From positions 1-44,235 of the forward strand of contig ABHC01000032.1 in NCBI GenBank assembly GCA_000171835.1: a DNA stretch of 44,235 bases. Direction: 5' to 3'. The translations under genes were made by a program, and so were the position numbers. The DNA is from an alpha proteobacterium BAL199 (GTDB taxonomy: Bacteria > Pseudomonadota > Alphaproteobacteria > Thalassobaculales > Thalassobaculaceae). Below, one piece after another: positions 27,001-36,900 of the stretch. Each line of letters starts with the position of its first letter. Position 1 is the stretch's first letter. The notes below the pieces were generated by a model that saw nothing but the letters and a program-made list of their open reading frames with translations, had not been told where the DNA came from and did no database searches.

Positions 27001-27282
27001 ATGTCCGACCCAAATTCCGAGTCAATCACGGGTACCATTCTGGCAGACGTAATCGTCGCCGCTCAGGGCTCCGACACTGTGTCGAGCTTCGAAGGTGACG
27101 ACCTTGTCTATGGCAACCAAGGTGCGGATTTCATCGACCTGGGCCCCGGGAACGACACCGGATACGGCGGTCAGGCGAAGGATACTCTTCTGGGTGGGGA
27201 CGGCGACGATGTCCTGTACGGAAACAACGGAGTGGATGTCCTGTCCGGCGGTGGCGGAAATGACGTGATCCTTGGTGGCAAC
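27001..27282 (+). pseudogene. RTX (hemolysin-type Ca2+-binding repeat) gene, truncated by IS6-family insertion
   Basis: The ATG has GGAG upstream and opens a frame rich in the calcium-binding nonapeptide GGxGxDxUx. Repeats such as GNDTGYGGQ, GGDGDDVLYGNN, GVDVLSGGGGNDVIL and LGGNG run from about residue 20 to 94. Family proteins are usually secreted by type I systems through a C-terminal signal, which is missing here. At 27283 the frame enters the IS6 left end and stops after a few codons. The sequence beyond the IS right end (28101 on) is not repeat-rich, so the missing part is not simply displaced by the insertion. The surviving fragment is 94 residues plus a short IS-derived tail. Confidence 0.8.
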
Positions 27283-28100
27283 GGGTGTTGTCACGTTAAC
27301 TCGTCGAGTTAGCAAGTTGGCATGCCGGTCGTTGATCAAGCGGCATGTGCCGCGGATTTCCAAGCTTCGAACGCTTCGAGCCGATGGTAGCGAATGGTGA
27401 GGGCGGAACGACGGCGGGCTGGGACAGAGTAACGATTGCGGGTTGCGGATTGCATAGACACGAAGCGTTGTAATCCACCCGGTGATCGGAAGCCTTGCAT
27501 CACCCGCTCTCGTTTTCGGAAGGGCAAGTGGCTGTTCTCGGCGCGGTTATTGAGCCCCTTGTGTGACCAATGATCAAGGCCAGGCGCGACCTCGCGCTTG
27601 GCGGCCCCATATGAGCGCAGTTTGTCCGTAATGATCCTTTTGGGCACGAAGCCCCAACGTTTCATCAGCTTGATCAAAAGCCGCTTTGCAGCGCGCTTGT
27701 CTCGCTTCGATTGTAAGATTTCCTCAAGAACGACACCGTGTTGGTCGACGGCGCGCCACAGCCAGTATGACCGGCCCGCGATCTTCACGACGACTTCGTC
27801 CAGATGCCAAACATCACCAGGGCGAGGCTGCCGTCGCCGCAGAACGTGGGCGATCCGGGGACCGAACTTGACGGTCCAGCGCCGGATCGTCTCATACGAA
27901 ACGTCCACACCACGTTCCAGCATAAGCTCCTCGACCTCGCGCAGGCTCAAGTTGAACCGGGCGTAGAGCCAGACAACATGAGAAATGATCTGAGGCGGAA
28001 AGCGGTGGCGCTTGTAGCTGATTTTCTCTGTTTGCATCGACACCGCCTACGCCCGGATCATTGAACCCGCAACCTCAGGCACGTTAACGTGACAACACCC
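27283..28100 (-). mobile_element. IS6-family insertion sequence (818 bp)
   Basis: Perfect 18-bp terminal inverted repeats (GGGTGTTGTCACGTTAAC) lie at 27283-27300 and, as the reverse complement, at 28083-28100. The size and single transposase gene fit the IS6 family. The flanking 8-mers (27275-27282 GTGGCAAC; 28101-28108 AAAAGAAT) do not match, so there is no target duplication around this copy. IS6 elements can leave single copies without duplications after adjacent deletions or recombination. Confidence 0.9.
27336..28043 (-). CDS. IS6-family transposase
   Basis: This 235-residue DDE transposase fills the IS6 element. The N-terminal helix-turn-helix region is FPPQIISHVVWLYARFNLSLREVEELMLERGVDVSYETIRRWTVKFGP. 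The catalytic pieces are WHLDEVVVKIAG (first Asp), IITDKLRSYG (second Asp), and NNRAENSHLPFRKRERVMQGFRS (Glu). The C-terminus is complete. The reading frame is intact, so the element may still be active. Confidence 0.94.
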   Translation of the reverse strand: MSMQTEKISYKRHRFPPQIISHVVWLYARFNLSLREVEELMLERGVDVSYETIRRWTVKFGPRIAHVLRRRQPRPGDVWHLDEVVVKIAGRSYWLWRAVDQHGVVLEEILQSKRDKRAAKRLLIKLMKRWGFVPKRIITDKLRSYGAAKREVAPGLDHWSHKGLNNRAENSHLPFRKRERVMQGFRSPGGLQRFVSMQSATRNRYSVPARRRSALTIRYHRLEAFEAWKSAAHAA

Positions 28101-28193
28101 AAAAGAATGCCGTTCTCGATGAAGGAGTGGTGACCTGCTCCCGGTGATCGGTGAGGGTTGAGTGTCAGTGCATGAGCCAAACAACGCCCTGCC

Positions 28194-29369
28194 TCAGGCG
28201 CCGAGCCGCATGATCGCGAGCGCGACGGTCTTGGCGCGCGGAACCATGGTGTCGAGCCGCATGAACTCTTCCGGCGTGTGTGCCCGTCCGCCGACCGGGC
28301 CCGTGCCGCAGACGGTCGGCGCTCCGACCTGGGCGGTGAATCCGGAGTCGGCGGAGCCGCCGGAGAATTCGCCACCGATGGTAAGCCCGACCTCGGCACC
28401 CGCTCGCGTGTAGATGTCGAAGATCTCTTTGCTTTCCGACGACTGGGTCAGGGGCAGAAAGCCGCGGCTCTCGGTGATCTCGGTCGAGGTGCCGGGAACG
28501 TAGGCGGTTTCCAGGATCCTCGTGATTTGCTCCCAGACCGCGTCGCGCGCCTCCATCGTCTTGAAGCGCACGTCGACCCCCGCCGTGGCGTGCGGAGCGA
28601 CCATGTTGACCGCATTGCCGCCGCTCACGATGCCGACGTTGACGGTCGTGCCGACCTCGTAGTCCGTCAGCTTGTGCAGTTCGGTGATCTTCGCTGCCAG
28701 TTCGCCGATCGCGCTGATCCCCTTCTCGTGCTGTCCGCCGGAGTGGGCCGGCACGCCCTTGACCTGGAATTTGAAGAAGCTTGCGCCCTTGCGGCCGGTG
28801 ACGACATTGCCGCTCTCCCGCCCCGGCTCCGCGTTGAAGACGACGCGGGCGTTCCGGGCCTCGTTTTCGATGACCGGCCGGGAGGAGGGCGAGGCGATCT
28901 CTTCGTCCGAGGTGTAGAGCCCCGTCAGCGGGTAGGGCGCACCGCCGAAGCGCTTGAATGCCGCCAGCACGAAGGCGTTCATCACCAGGCCGGCCTTCAT
29001 GTCCGCGACGCCGGGTCCATAGGCGATGTCGCCCGCCACCGTGAACGGCCGGCGCTCCGCCTCGCCGTCCGGGAAGACGGTATCGCGGTGGCCCATCAGG
29101 ATGACCGGCCGGTTGCCCTCGCCACCCGAGACGTGGGCGCGGATGCAGTCGCCGAACTCGCCATGCGGCACCCGGTCGGTCGAGATGCCTTCCGCCTCGA
29201 ACCACTCCTCGATGGCACGTCCGACCGCGTCCACGCCGGCCTTGTTGTACGATCCGGAGTCGATGTTCACGATCTTCTCGAGCAGTTCGGTCATCGCCGG
29301 ACGCTGCTGGTCGAGCCAGCCGAGGATCGCGGAATGCTGTTCGGGGGTAGCGGGTGGCACGGCTGTCAC
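28194..29369 (-). CDS. M20-family metallopeptidase (glutamate carboxypeptidase-like)
   Basis: This 391-residue zinc hydrolase removes C-terminal residues or hydrolyses amide-linked small molecules. Metal and catalytic positions are visible: GHRDTVFP (His94, with Asp96), GVADMKAG (Asp123), TSDEEI (Glu156/157), NAEPG (Glu181), and a late GGRAHTPEEF His. A dimerisation lid domain (SFFKFQVKGVPAHSGGQHEKGISAIGEL) sits between, as in carboxypeptidase G2 relatives. No signal peptide is seen, so it is probably cytosolic. It diverges from the Gfo/Idh/MocA gene and ends about 90 bases from the IS6 element. The substrate is unknown. Confidence 0.93.
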   Translation of the reverse strand: MTAVPPATPEQHSAILGWLDQQRPAMTELLEKIVNIDSGSYNKAGVDAVGRAIEEWFEAEGISTDRVPHGEFGDCIRAHVSGGEGNRPVILMGHRDTVFPDGEAERRPFTVAGDIAYGPGVADMKAGLVMNAFVLAAFKRFGGAPYPLTGLYTSDEEIASPSSRPVIENEARNARVVFNAEPGRESGNVVTGRKGASFFKFQVKGVPAHSGGQHEKGISAIGELAAKITELHKLTDYEVGTTVNVGIVSGGNAVNMVAPHATAGVDVRFKTMEARDAVWEQITRILETAYVPGTSTEITESRGFLPLTQSSESKEIFDIYTRAGAEVGLTIGGEFSGGSADSGFTAQVGAPTVCGTGPVGGRAHTPEEFMRLDTMVPRAKTVALAIMRLGA

Positions 29370-29541
29370 TCTCTGGGATGATTGGACTGGACGGCTAGCG
29401 TGGCCTTCCCGCCGACCAGTTGCAATCCGGTTGTCTCGGCCTGCCGCGGCCGTGGATCAGCCATCGGTTGTTCGAGCGTGTCCAGCGCGCCAAGCGTGCT
29501 ATGTTCTGCCATCGGTCGGCGCCTCACCGCCGTCGCAAGCA

Positions 29542-30654
29542 ATGGACATGACCTTGGCAGACAGAATCAGAGTCGGGATTGTTGGAGCAACCGTTACGCC
29601 GGGCGGCAGCGGCTGGGGCGCCAATGCCCATGTTCCGGCGCTGCAGGCGTTGCCGGACTATCAATTGAAGGCCGTCTGTACCGCGCACGAGGAGACGGCA
29701 AGAACTTCGGCGGAAAAGTTTGGCGCCGAACTCGCCTTTCACGACATGAAGACGATGGTCGCGCATCCGGACGTCGATCTCGTCGCGGTCGTGGTTCGGG
29801 TGCCGTTGCACGAACAACTCGTCATGGCCGCCATCGAGGCCGGGAAGCCGGTGTGCTGCGAGTGGCCGCTCGGGGCGAACCTAGCTGAAGCGACAGCAAT
29901 GGCCGATCGCGCCAAGGCGGCCGGGCTGCCGACCCTGGTTGGTCTGCAGGCACGCAGCGACCCCGCCGTGATGTATGCCCGCGACCTCGTCGCCAACGGC
30001 GACATCGGCGACATCGTGACCGTCAACCTCAAGGTGATGGTCGATGCGATTACAGAGCGCGGGGATGGTCGCATCTGGCAGGGGATACGCGCGAACGGCG
30101 CCAACCCCATGACCATTCCGGGCGGACACTCGATCGACGCCCTGTGCCACATCCTCGGAGAGTTTGCCGAGGTCAGCGCACGGGTCACGACGCGCATCGG
30201 TATGTGGAAGCACGCGGTAACGGGGGACGACTTTCCCGTCGACGCGCCGGACACCGTCACTGCTGCCGGCGTGCTGAAAAGCGGCGCGGAAGTGTCCTAT
30301 CAAGTGGCCAGCGTCCCCTTCAACGCGAGTGGCACGCGCCTGGAGATCTACGGCCGCAAGGGGACCCTGGTGCTGACCTCCAAGTCCGTCAACATCGGGC
30401 CCAGTCAACTCCACCTCGCCATCGGCAACGCGACAATGGCCGAGATAATCCCGCCTGACAGATACCGGTTGGTTTCGGCCGATATGGCCGCCGGTCCGGG
30501 GCGGAACGTCGGGCAGGCCTATGCCCGCTTTGCCAGCGCGTTGCGATCAGGGAAGTCGGACACGCCCGACTTCGGCGATGCGGTTGCCCGCCACGCGCTG
30601 ATCGACGCCATGGAACGCTCCCACCGAGAAGGCACGGTCATCAGACTGGCGTGA
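29542..30654 (+). CDS. Gfo/Idh/MocA-family oxidoreductase
   Basis: This roughly 370-residue NAD(P)-dependent oxidoreductase belongs to the glucose-fructose oxidoreductase family. The N-terminal Rossmann strand is VGIVGATVTPGGSGWGANAHVPAL, with an unusually Gly/Pro-rich dinucleotide loop. The EAGKPVCCEWPLG segment corresponds to the conserved EKP region, with Glu-Trp-Pro here. A C-terminal beta-sheet domain follows, including GTRLEIYGRKGTLVL. The long upstream reading frame is antisense to the M20 gene and is excluded; ATG 29542 or 29548 is the start. The substrate is not evident. Confidence 0.9.
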   Translation: MDMTLADRIRVGIVGATVTPGGSGWGANAHVPALQALPDYQLKAVCTAHEETARTSAEKFGAELAFHDMKTMVAHPDVDLVAVVVRVPLHEQLVMAAIEAGKPVCCEWPLGANLAEATAMADRAKAAGLPTLVGLQARSDPAVMYARDLVANGDIGDIVTVNLKVMVDAITERGDGRIWQGIRANGANPMTIPGGHSIDALCHILGEFAEVSARVTTRIGMWKHAVTGDDFPVDAPDTVTAAGVLKSGAEVSYQVASVPFNASGTRLEIYGRKGTLVLTSKSVNIGPSQLHLAIGNATMAEIIPPDRYRLVSADMAAGPGRNVGQAYARFASALRSGKSDTPDFGDAVARHALIDAMERSHREGTVIRLA

Positions 30655-30673
30655 GGCTGGTGTGGGGAGGACG

Positions 30674-31432
30674 TCAGTTCCGTGACGAGATCGCGGCGTT
30701 CATCGCCATGAAGCCGCGGATGTGGCGCAGCGCGAGATCGATCTTCCGGGCGTTCTCTTTCCAGGGGTAGAGGCTGACCTGCGCGTTCGGCGCCAGCAGG
30801 GCCGTCTCCATCGCCGTCGCGTAGGGGTGCGCCGGGATGTCGTCCGGCAGGACCAGCACCGGCGTGTGGCAGGTGCGCACGAAGTCGCGGTCGACGGTGA
30901 ACACGAAGTCGGCCCGCTTGGTGTACATGTTGTCGAGGTATTCGGCGATCATTGCCATGGTGATCTCGGGACGCCGGGCGTGAAACTCCGGCCCCCAGCC
31001 CTTGATGTTGTTCTGGTAGAAAATGTCCGGCACGGCGGAACTGTAGCCGCTCGGATGCACGAGCACCGCGGCCACGACGCGATTGCCCGCGCGCTTCAGC
31101 ATGTTCCAGATCATGGGACCGCCGATACAGAAGCCCATCACCATGAAGCGGTCGATCCCGAGATGATCCATTAGGCCGAGTTGATCGTCGGTGAAACCGT
31201 CCCAAGTCCGTTCGATCTCCAGCGGACCCTCCGACGTGCCGCCGTTGGCGTTGCGCAGGTCCAGCGCGATGACCCGGTAGGTGTCGCCGAAGGCCTCCAG
31301 TGGATTGAAGGCATGGCTCGCGAGCCCGGCGATGGTCGCGTTCAGACCTCCGCCGGGTATGACCAGCAACGGGAAACCGGAGCCGGCTTCCTCGTAGTGG
31401 ATCCGCACTGGACCATTCTCAAATATCGGCAT
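30674..31432 (-). CDS. Alpha/beta-hydrolase with Cys nucleophile
   Basis: This 252-residue protein has the alpha/beta-hydrolase fold: PLLVIPGGGLNATIAG (oxyanion region), RVIALDLRNANGGTS, and the nucleophile elbow G-F-C-I-G-G with Cys102 where Ser is usual. Cys nucleophiles are known in dienelactone hydrolases and a few others. A VLVLPDDIPAHP segment carries the likely acid, and a His near LALRHIRGF is a candidate base. It converges with the Gfo/Idh/MocA gene 20 bases away and diverges from the GST gene. The substrate is unknown. Confidence 0.87.
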   Translation of the reverse strand: MPIFENGPVRIHYEEAGSGFPLLVIPGGGLNATIAGLASHAFNPLEAFGDTYRVIALDLRNANGGTSEGPLEIERTWDGFTDDQLGLMDHLGIDRFMVMGFCIGGPMIWNMLKRAGNRVVAAVLVHPSGYSSAVPDIFYQNNIKGWGPEFHARRPEITMAMIAEYLDNMYTKRADFVFTVDRDFVRTCHTPVLVLPDDIPAHPYATAMETALLAPNAQVSLYPWKENARKIDLALRHIRGFMAMNAAISSRN

Positions 31433-31592
31433 GGCGGTTCTCGTTTCCGGGTGAGGTAGACTGCGTTTGATTGGTGCTTTCCAACCCGCACCTTACGACC
31501 AAGCCCATCAAAAAGGGTTCCGCCCGCCGCCACAACCTCTTCATAACGACACCGCTGGTCGAGTCCACGACGCCAGGAACGGAGTTCGCACA

Positions 31593-32462
31593 ATGACGAA
31601 GACCTACACGCCGCCGAAGGTCTGGACCTGGGAAGGCCAGAAGCAGGGACGGTTCACCAGCACCAACCGGCCGATTGCCGGCGCGACCCACGAAAAGGAA
31701 CTCCCCGTCGGAAAGCACCCGCTGCAGCTTTATTCGCTCGGCACGCCGAACGGCGTGAAAGTCACGGTGCTGCTGGAGGAACTTCTGGCGAAGGGCCATG
31801 CGGGCGCCGAATACGATGCCTGGTTGATCCGCATCAGTGACGGCGACCAGTTCGGCAGCGGTTTCGTTGCAGCGAACCCTAACTCCAAAATTCTGGCGCT
31901 GATGGACCACAGTACCAACCCGCCAACGCGGGTTTTCGAGTCCGGGGCGATACTGCTGTACTTGGCCGAGAAGTTCGGCGAATTCCTGCCGAGCGACCCG
32001 GCGCGGCGGACGGAATGCCTGTGCTGGCTGTTCTGGCAGATGGGCAGCACCCCGTATGTCGGCGGCGGCTTCGGCCACTTCTATGCCTACGCGGAGGAAA
32101 AGCAGCAGTACCCCATCGACCGCTTCACCATGGAAGCCAAGCGCCAGCTCGATGTGCTCGACCAGCGTCTGGCCGACAACCGCTATGTGTGCGGCAACGA
32201 CTACACGATCGCCGACATGGCGATTTGGCCTTGGTATGGCGGGCTGGTCATCTTCAACCAGTACGAGGCGGAGGAGTTCATCGACGCCAAGAGCTACACC
32301 AACGTGCGGCGCTGGGCTGAGGAAATTCACGCTCGCGAGCCGGTCAAGCGTGGTTGCATGGTCAACCGCATCCGCGGCGAAGCGCACGAACAACTCCGCG
32401 AGCGTCACGACGCGGGCGATTTCGATACGAAGACTCAGGACAAGGTTGAGGCGAAAAGTTGA
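31593..32462 (+). CDS. yghU: Glutathione S-transferase, YghU-like
   Basis: This 289-residue protein matches the YghU/nu-class glutathione transferases, which show disulfide-bond reductase activity towards glutathione disulfide. The thioredoxin-like domain has LPVGKHPLQLYSLGTPNGVKVTVLLEELL and NPNSKILALMDHS, then FESGAILLYLAEKFGEFLP; the helical domain has ADMAIWPWYGGLV. It is longer than typical GSTs because of N- and C-terminal extensions that are normal in this class. ATG 31593 is preferred; the upstream frame lies antisense to the promoter of the hydrolase gene. A short hairpin (GAGCGC/GCGCTC, 32465-32485) follows the stop but lacks a T-run. Confidence 0.9.
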   Translation: MTKTYTPPKVWTWEGQKQGRFTSTNRPIAGATHEKELPVGKHPLQLYSLGTPNGVKVTVLLEELLAKGHAGAEYDAWLIRISDGDQFGSGFVAANPNSKILALMDHSTNPPTRVFESGAILLYLAEKFGEFLPSDPARRTECLCWLFWQMGSTPYVGGGFGHFYAYAEEKQQYPIDRFTMEAKRQLDVLDQRLADNRYVCGNDYTIADMAIWPWYGGLVIFNQYEAEEFIDAKSYTNVRRWAEEIHAREPVKRGCMVNRIRGEAHEQLRERHDAGDFDTKTQDKVEAKS

Positions 32463-32626
32463 AGAGCGCGAAACGAGAGCGCTCAAGCGGCCCAATTTAA
32501 CTTTCCCCGAATGGTCGCATATTGGCCTGCTGCCGGTTCCGTGGACACGCGGTTAGGCTAATGTGAGGGGTCTTTCGACTCGACGGGGCTGATGTAGCCT
32601 TTCACCGTCCACCGCCGGAGTCTCCC

Positions 32627-33901
32627 CTGGCCTTTCGCTTCGTTCACTCGGCCGACATCCACCTGGACTCGCCACTCCGGTCGCTGGCGCTCCGTGACCC
32701 GGACCTGGCCGAGTTGGTCGGCAATGCCACTCGGCGGGCGTTGGTGACCATCGTGGATTTGTGTCTGGACGAGCAGGTCGACGCCCTGCTGTTGGCGGGG
32801 GATCTCTACGACGGCGATCAGACATCAATGAAGACCGCTCGGTTCCTGGCGACGCAGCTTCGACGCCTGGACGAAGCGGGCATCCGGACCTTCGTTATCC
32901 GTGGCAACCACGACGCCTTGTCGCGGATCACCCGGGAACTGGTGCTTCCGGAGACGGTGAAAGTGTTCGGCGGCCGCGCGGAAGCGATCACAATCGAGCG
33001 TGACTCGGGCAGCGTGCCGATCGTGGTCCATGGCCTTAGTTTTGCGCAGCCCCACGCCCCGGAGGGCCTGCTCCCACGCTACAAGACGCTGGTCGAGGGC
33101 GCGGTGAATATCGGCCTCATGCACACCAGCTTGGCCGGCAGTGCCGGGCACGATCCTTACGCCCCCTGCAGTGTCGCCGACCTTCAGGCGACAGGGTTTC
33201 GGTACTGGGCGCTTGGTCACATCCACAAACGCTCGGTCGTCGAGGGCACCTGCGCGGTCGTGATGCCAGGCATGCCGCAGGGCCGGGATGTCAACGAGGC
33301 TGGGCCGAAGTCGGTTACCCTGGTGACGGTCGCCGACGACGGCGCCATCACGATCGACGAGCGCCTCACCAGCCTCGCCCAGTTCGAGCGGGTCGGCGTC
33401 GACCTGACCGGCATCGAGGACTGGCGGGATATTGCAGCTGCCATCACTCGGACACTGGAGCACGCCCGCAGCGTGGCGATTTCGGAGCATCTGGTCGCAC
33501 GACTGTCGCTGACGGGAACCACACCCTTGGCCTGGCGTGCCCGGCGCGACACCGATCTGCTGCGCACGGAGGCCGCCGAGCGGGCGTCTGTGGTTGGGAA
33601 CTGCTGGATCGAGAAGCTCGATGTCGAGTGCACGCCGCCGTCTGCCGTCGCCGGTCCGGTATCGGATCCGGTTGTCGAGCTCCGTCAGCTGATCGACTCC
33701 GACGTGATCCGCTCGGAAGCCTACCGCTCGGAAGCGGTACGCCTCGTCGACGAGCTGCGTGGCCAACTGCCGCCGGAGTGCCGGCACCTGCTCGGGACCG
33801 ACGAGGGGAGTTTCGCGGCTGTCCTTGAGGCGCTGGCGCGGGCCGGCGCCGACGAGGTCCTCGCCCGACTCCACGCCGGGCCAGCAGAAGAGGCGGGTTG
33901 A
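32627..33901 (+). CDS. SbcD/YhaO-like DNA repair exonuclease with CTG start
   Basis: This 424-residue metallophosphoesterase belongs to the Mre11/SbcD group, which acts with an SMC-like ATPase on DNA ends. The phosphodiesterase motifs run from the very N-terminus: HSADIHLDSPL, LLLAGDLYDGDQTS, VIRGNHDAL, and YWALGHIHKR. The first GTG in the frame (32714) would delete motif I, so the start must be upstream. Between the upstream in-frame stop at 32564 and motif I there is no ATG, GTG or TTG; CTG at 32627 sits six bases after GGAG (32617-32620) and is the best start. The stop TGA overlaps the ATG of the ATPase gene, indicating a coupled pair. Confidence 0.87.
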   Translation: MAFRFVHSADIHLDSPLRSLALRDPDLAELVGNATRRALVTIVDLCLDEQVDALLLAGDLYDGDQTSMKTARFLATQLRRLDEAGIRTFVIRGNHDALSRITRELVLPETVKVFGGRAEAITIERDSGSVPIVVHGLSFAQPHAPEGLLPRYKTLVEGAVNIGLMHTSLAGSAGHDPYAPCSVADLQATGFRYWALGHIHKRSVVEGTCAVVMPGMPQGRDVNEAGPKSVTLVTVADDGAITIDERLTSLAQFERVGVDLTGIEDWRDIAAAITRTLEHARSVAISEHLVARLSLTGTTPLAWRARRDTDLLRTEAAERASVVGNCWIEKLDVECTPPSAVAGPVSDPVVELRQLIDSDVIRSEAYRSEAVRLVDELRGQLPPECRHLLGTDEGSFAAVLEALARAGADEVLARLHAGPAEEAG

Positions 33902-36900
33902 TGCGCCTTCGCCGGCTCAATCTCGAACGCTACGGCCGGTTCACCGACCATTGCATCGACTTCGGCGAGCGACCGGAGGGCGGACCCGATCTGCACATCA
34001 TCTACGGGCCGAATGAGGCCGGTAAATCGACCGCGCTGAACGCGTTTCTGGATCTGCTGTTCGGGATCGAGCCGCGCAGTCGCTACAACTTTATCCACCC
34101 GTACCCGACGATGCGGATCGGGGCATCCTTGGAGCTCTCGACCGGCGTCCGAGACCTTGCGCGGGTGCGGCGCGGCTTGCTCGACGGCCAGGATCAGGCA
34201 ATTGCCGACGGGGTGATCTTGGGCGAGCTCGGTGGAATCAACCGCGACGCCTATCGCGCCATGTTCTCGCTCGACGACGAGACGCTGGAAGCTGGCGGCG
34301 AGAGCATCCTGGCGAGCAAGGGCGAACTCGGCCAGTTGCTGTTCTCTGCCAGTGCCGGCCTTGCGGAGATGAGCCGCTCTCTTACGGGGCTCAGGGGTGA
34401 AGCGGACGGCTTCTACAAGTTCAAGGCGCGCAGTGGTGAGTTGAGCGACCTGAAGAAGGAGCTTGCCGGTCTGAAGGATGAGCGGGACCGGATCGATACG
34501 CTGGCCAGCGAGTATGCGCGGCTGACCGAAGTGCGCGACCGGACCTCCGGGCTGTATGACGAAGCGATCGCCGATCGTGGTCGGGTCCGCACCCGGATGG
34601 ACGACATCCAGCGTCACCTGAACGCACTGCCGCGTCTGACGGCCCTTCGCACGCTTCGGGAGCAGCTGGCGCCACTGGAGGGGTTGCCGGAGGTACCTTT
34701 CGGCCGGCGGGAGGCACTGCCTGATCTGCAGAAGGAGGACGTCTCGCTGGCGACCCGGGCTGCGGGGATCGACGCGGACATCGGGCGCATGTCTGGCGAG
34801 CTCGACGCGGTGGTTCTCGATGAACCTGCCCTGGAAGTCGCCGAGCGGTTGGAAGGTCTGTCGCTCCTGAAATCCCGCCATGAAACCGCTGACAAGGATC
34901 TCCCGGATCGTCGCCTGAAACTGGGCGAGATCAAGCGGTCGATCGCCGGCCTGCTCGCCCGCCTCGGTCGGCCGGATGAAGAGGACCCGCATCGTCTGGT
35001 GCTGGCCGCTTCCAGTGTGGGGATCTTGAGGGACCTGATAGAGACGCGCTCCGGAATCCAGGCTGCGGTCGACGCCGCGACAGCCGAGCTGAGCCAGGCC
35101 GGAGAACGCCAGCACGAAGCCGAGGCCGCGATTCGTGCCGCCGGTGGCGACATCGGAACGACCGAGGCCGGCAGGCCGGGCCTGGGATTGCTGGCCGGAA
35201 CCGTTGCAACACTACGGTCGGGCGATCATGCGGCCCGCCGACGCGAGGCGTCGCGTTCCATCGATGCCCGGAAAGAGAGCCTGGCGGAGAGGCGGGCATC
35301 GCTGCGACCATGGCAGGGATCAGCCGATGACCTGAGCGCGCTCGCCGTCCCATCGGTCGACGCACTGGAGCGGATCGGGGCCACGTTGACGACGTCCTCG
35401 GAACAGATGGCGCTCCAATCGGGCGCGGTTGATCGCCTTGACCGGGAACGGCGGCGTCTCGAGGCCGAGATCACTGCAATGAAGACTGTCGCAGGCGTCG
35501 TGACCGACGGCGAAGCCGCCGAGGTGCGTGCCGAACGGGAACGAACCTGGGCTGAGCATCGACGTTGCTTGGACGCCGAGTCCGCGGACCTGTTCGAAAC
35601 CGCCATGCGTCGCGATGATTTCGTTGCGGAGGGCCACCTCAGGCACGGTAAGGAGGCCGCCGAACTGCAGCAGTCCCTTCGGCGTCTGGCCGTTCTGGAC
35701 GAGGACCTCCGGCAGGCCCGGGAGCAACTGGTCGAAGCAACTGGCCGTTGGCAGGCTGCGCTCGATGAACTTGCGGCGACAATTGCGACCCTTTCGCCCG
35801 CCCTTTCGGGTGGCATGACGATCGCCGAGCTTGAGGCTTGGCTAGGGCTGCGGGATCGGGCGCTGGAGGCTCGGACTGAACTGAAACAGGCAGAGCGCAC
35901 TCTGCGGGACGCCGACGCCGGCGCCGAGACCGCGCGAACGACCCTGCGGACTGCGATGGATACAGCGGGTCTGTCCTACGACGAGGCGGCGGATTACGCG
36001 GCGCTAATGGCACTGGCGCAGCGGGCGCTCGACCGGGAAACGTCACTCGAAGGACTGCGATCAGCCGTCAAGGTGAGCACTGCAGACGTCAAGACGCGTG
36101 AGAAAGCATTCGAGAAAGCAGCCACCGCCGACGAGGATTGGCAGGCGAATTGGGTCCAAGCGTGTGCCCGTTGCTGGCTGGGGGAGGAGGGGGCAACGCC
36201 CGCCTTATCAACCGTACGGGAAGTACTGGAGGTGCTCGCCGCGCTCATGCCAGCGCTGGAACTGCGGTCAGGGCTCGGCGATCGCATTGCCAAGATGGAG
36301 GACGACCAAGCGGCGTTCGACGCCGAGGTAACCGGCATCGCTACAGCGATCGAACTCCCGGTGGAGGGGGTGGCTCCCCTGCGGCTTGCGGGACTTATCC
36401 AGGCACGGGTGCAGGAAGCCCGCGACGCCGTATCCGCCGCCCTGGCGATGCGGCGCTCTCTCGAGGAAGTCCATGAGCGACGGCGCGTGATATCGGAGGA
36501 ACTCACCGTTCACCAGGCCCGCACGGTTGAGATGACGACCTTCTTCAGTGTCGACACTTTGGCGGAGGTCGCGCGAAAGACGCAGGAGAGCGAGCTCAAG
36601 TCCGGGCTTTCGGCACAGGTCGAGGCCGCCGAGCAGGAGATTCTGGAAGCCGTCCGGGTCGGTTCGATCGCCGAGGCGGAAATCGTCCTCGATACGGCCG
36701 ATCGGTCAGGCCTCGAGGCCGAGCTCTCCCAGCTGCAGTCGCGCTTTGAAGACAAGGACCAGCGCGCCCGGGATCTGTTCGCCGAGCGCCGGGAAGCGGA
36801 AGGGCGGATTGAAGCGGTCGGTGGCGACGACGCCGTGGCGCGCATCGAGGAAAGGCGCCGGACAGCCCTTCTGGAGATCGAGGAGAGGGCGGAGCGATAC

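Noticed and set aside
29026-29541. N-terminal extension of the Gfo/Idh/MocA oxidoreductase
   Set aside because: It is antisense to the M20 gene and not protein-like; the Rossmann fold begins at 29542.
32465-32485. Intrinsic terminator after the GST gene
   Set aside because: The stem is only 6 bp with a 9-base loop and no T-run follows, so I mention it only in the gene entry.
32714-32716. GTG as start of the SbcD/YhaO-like nuclease
   Set aside because: It would remove the essential HSADIHL motif encoded just upstream.
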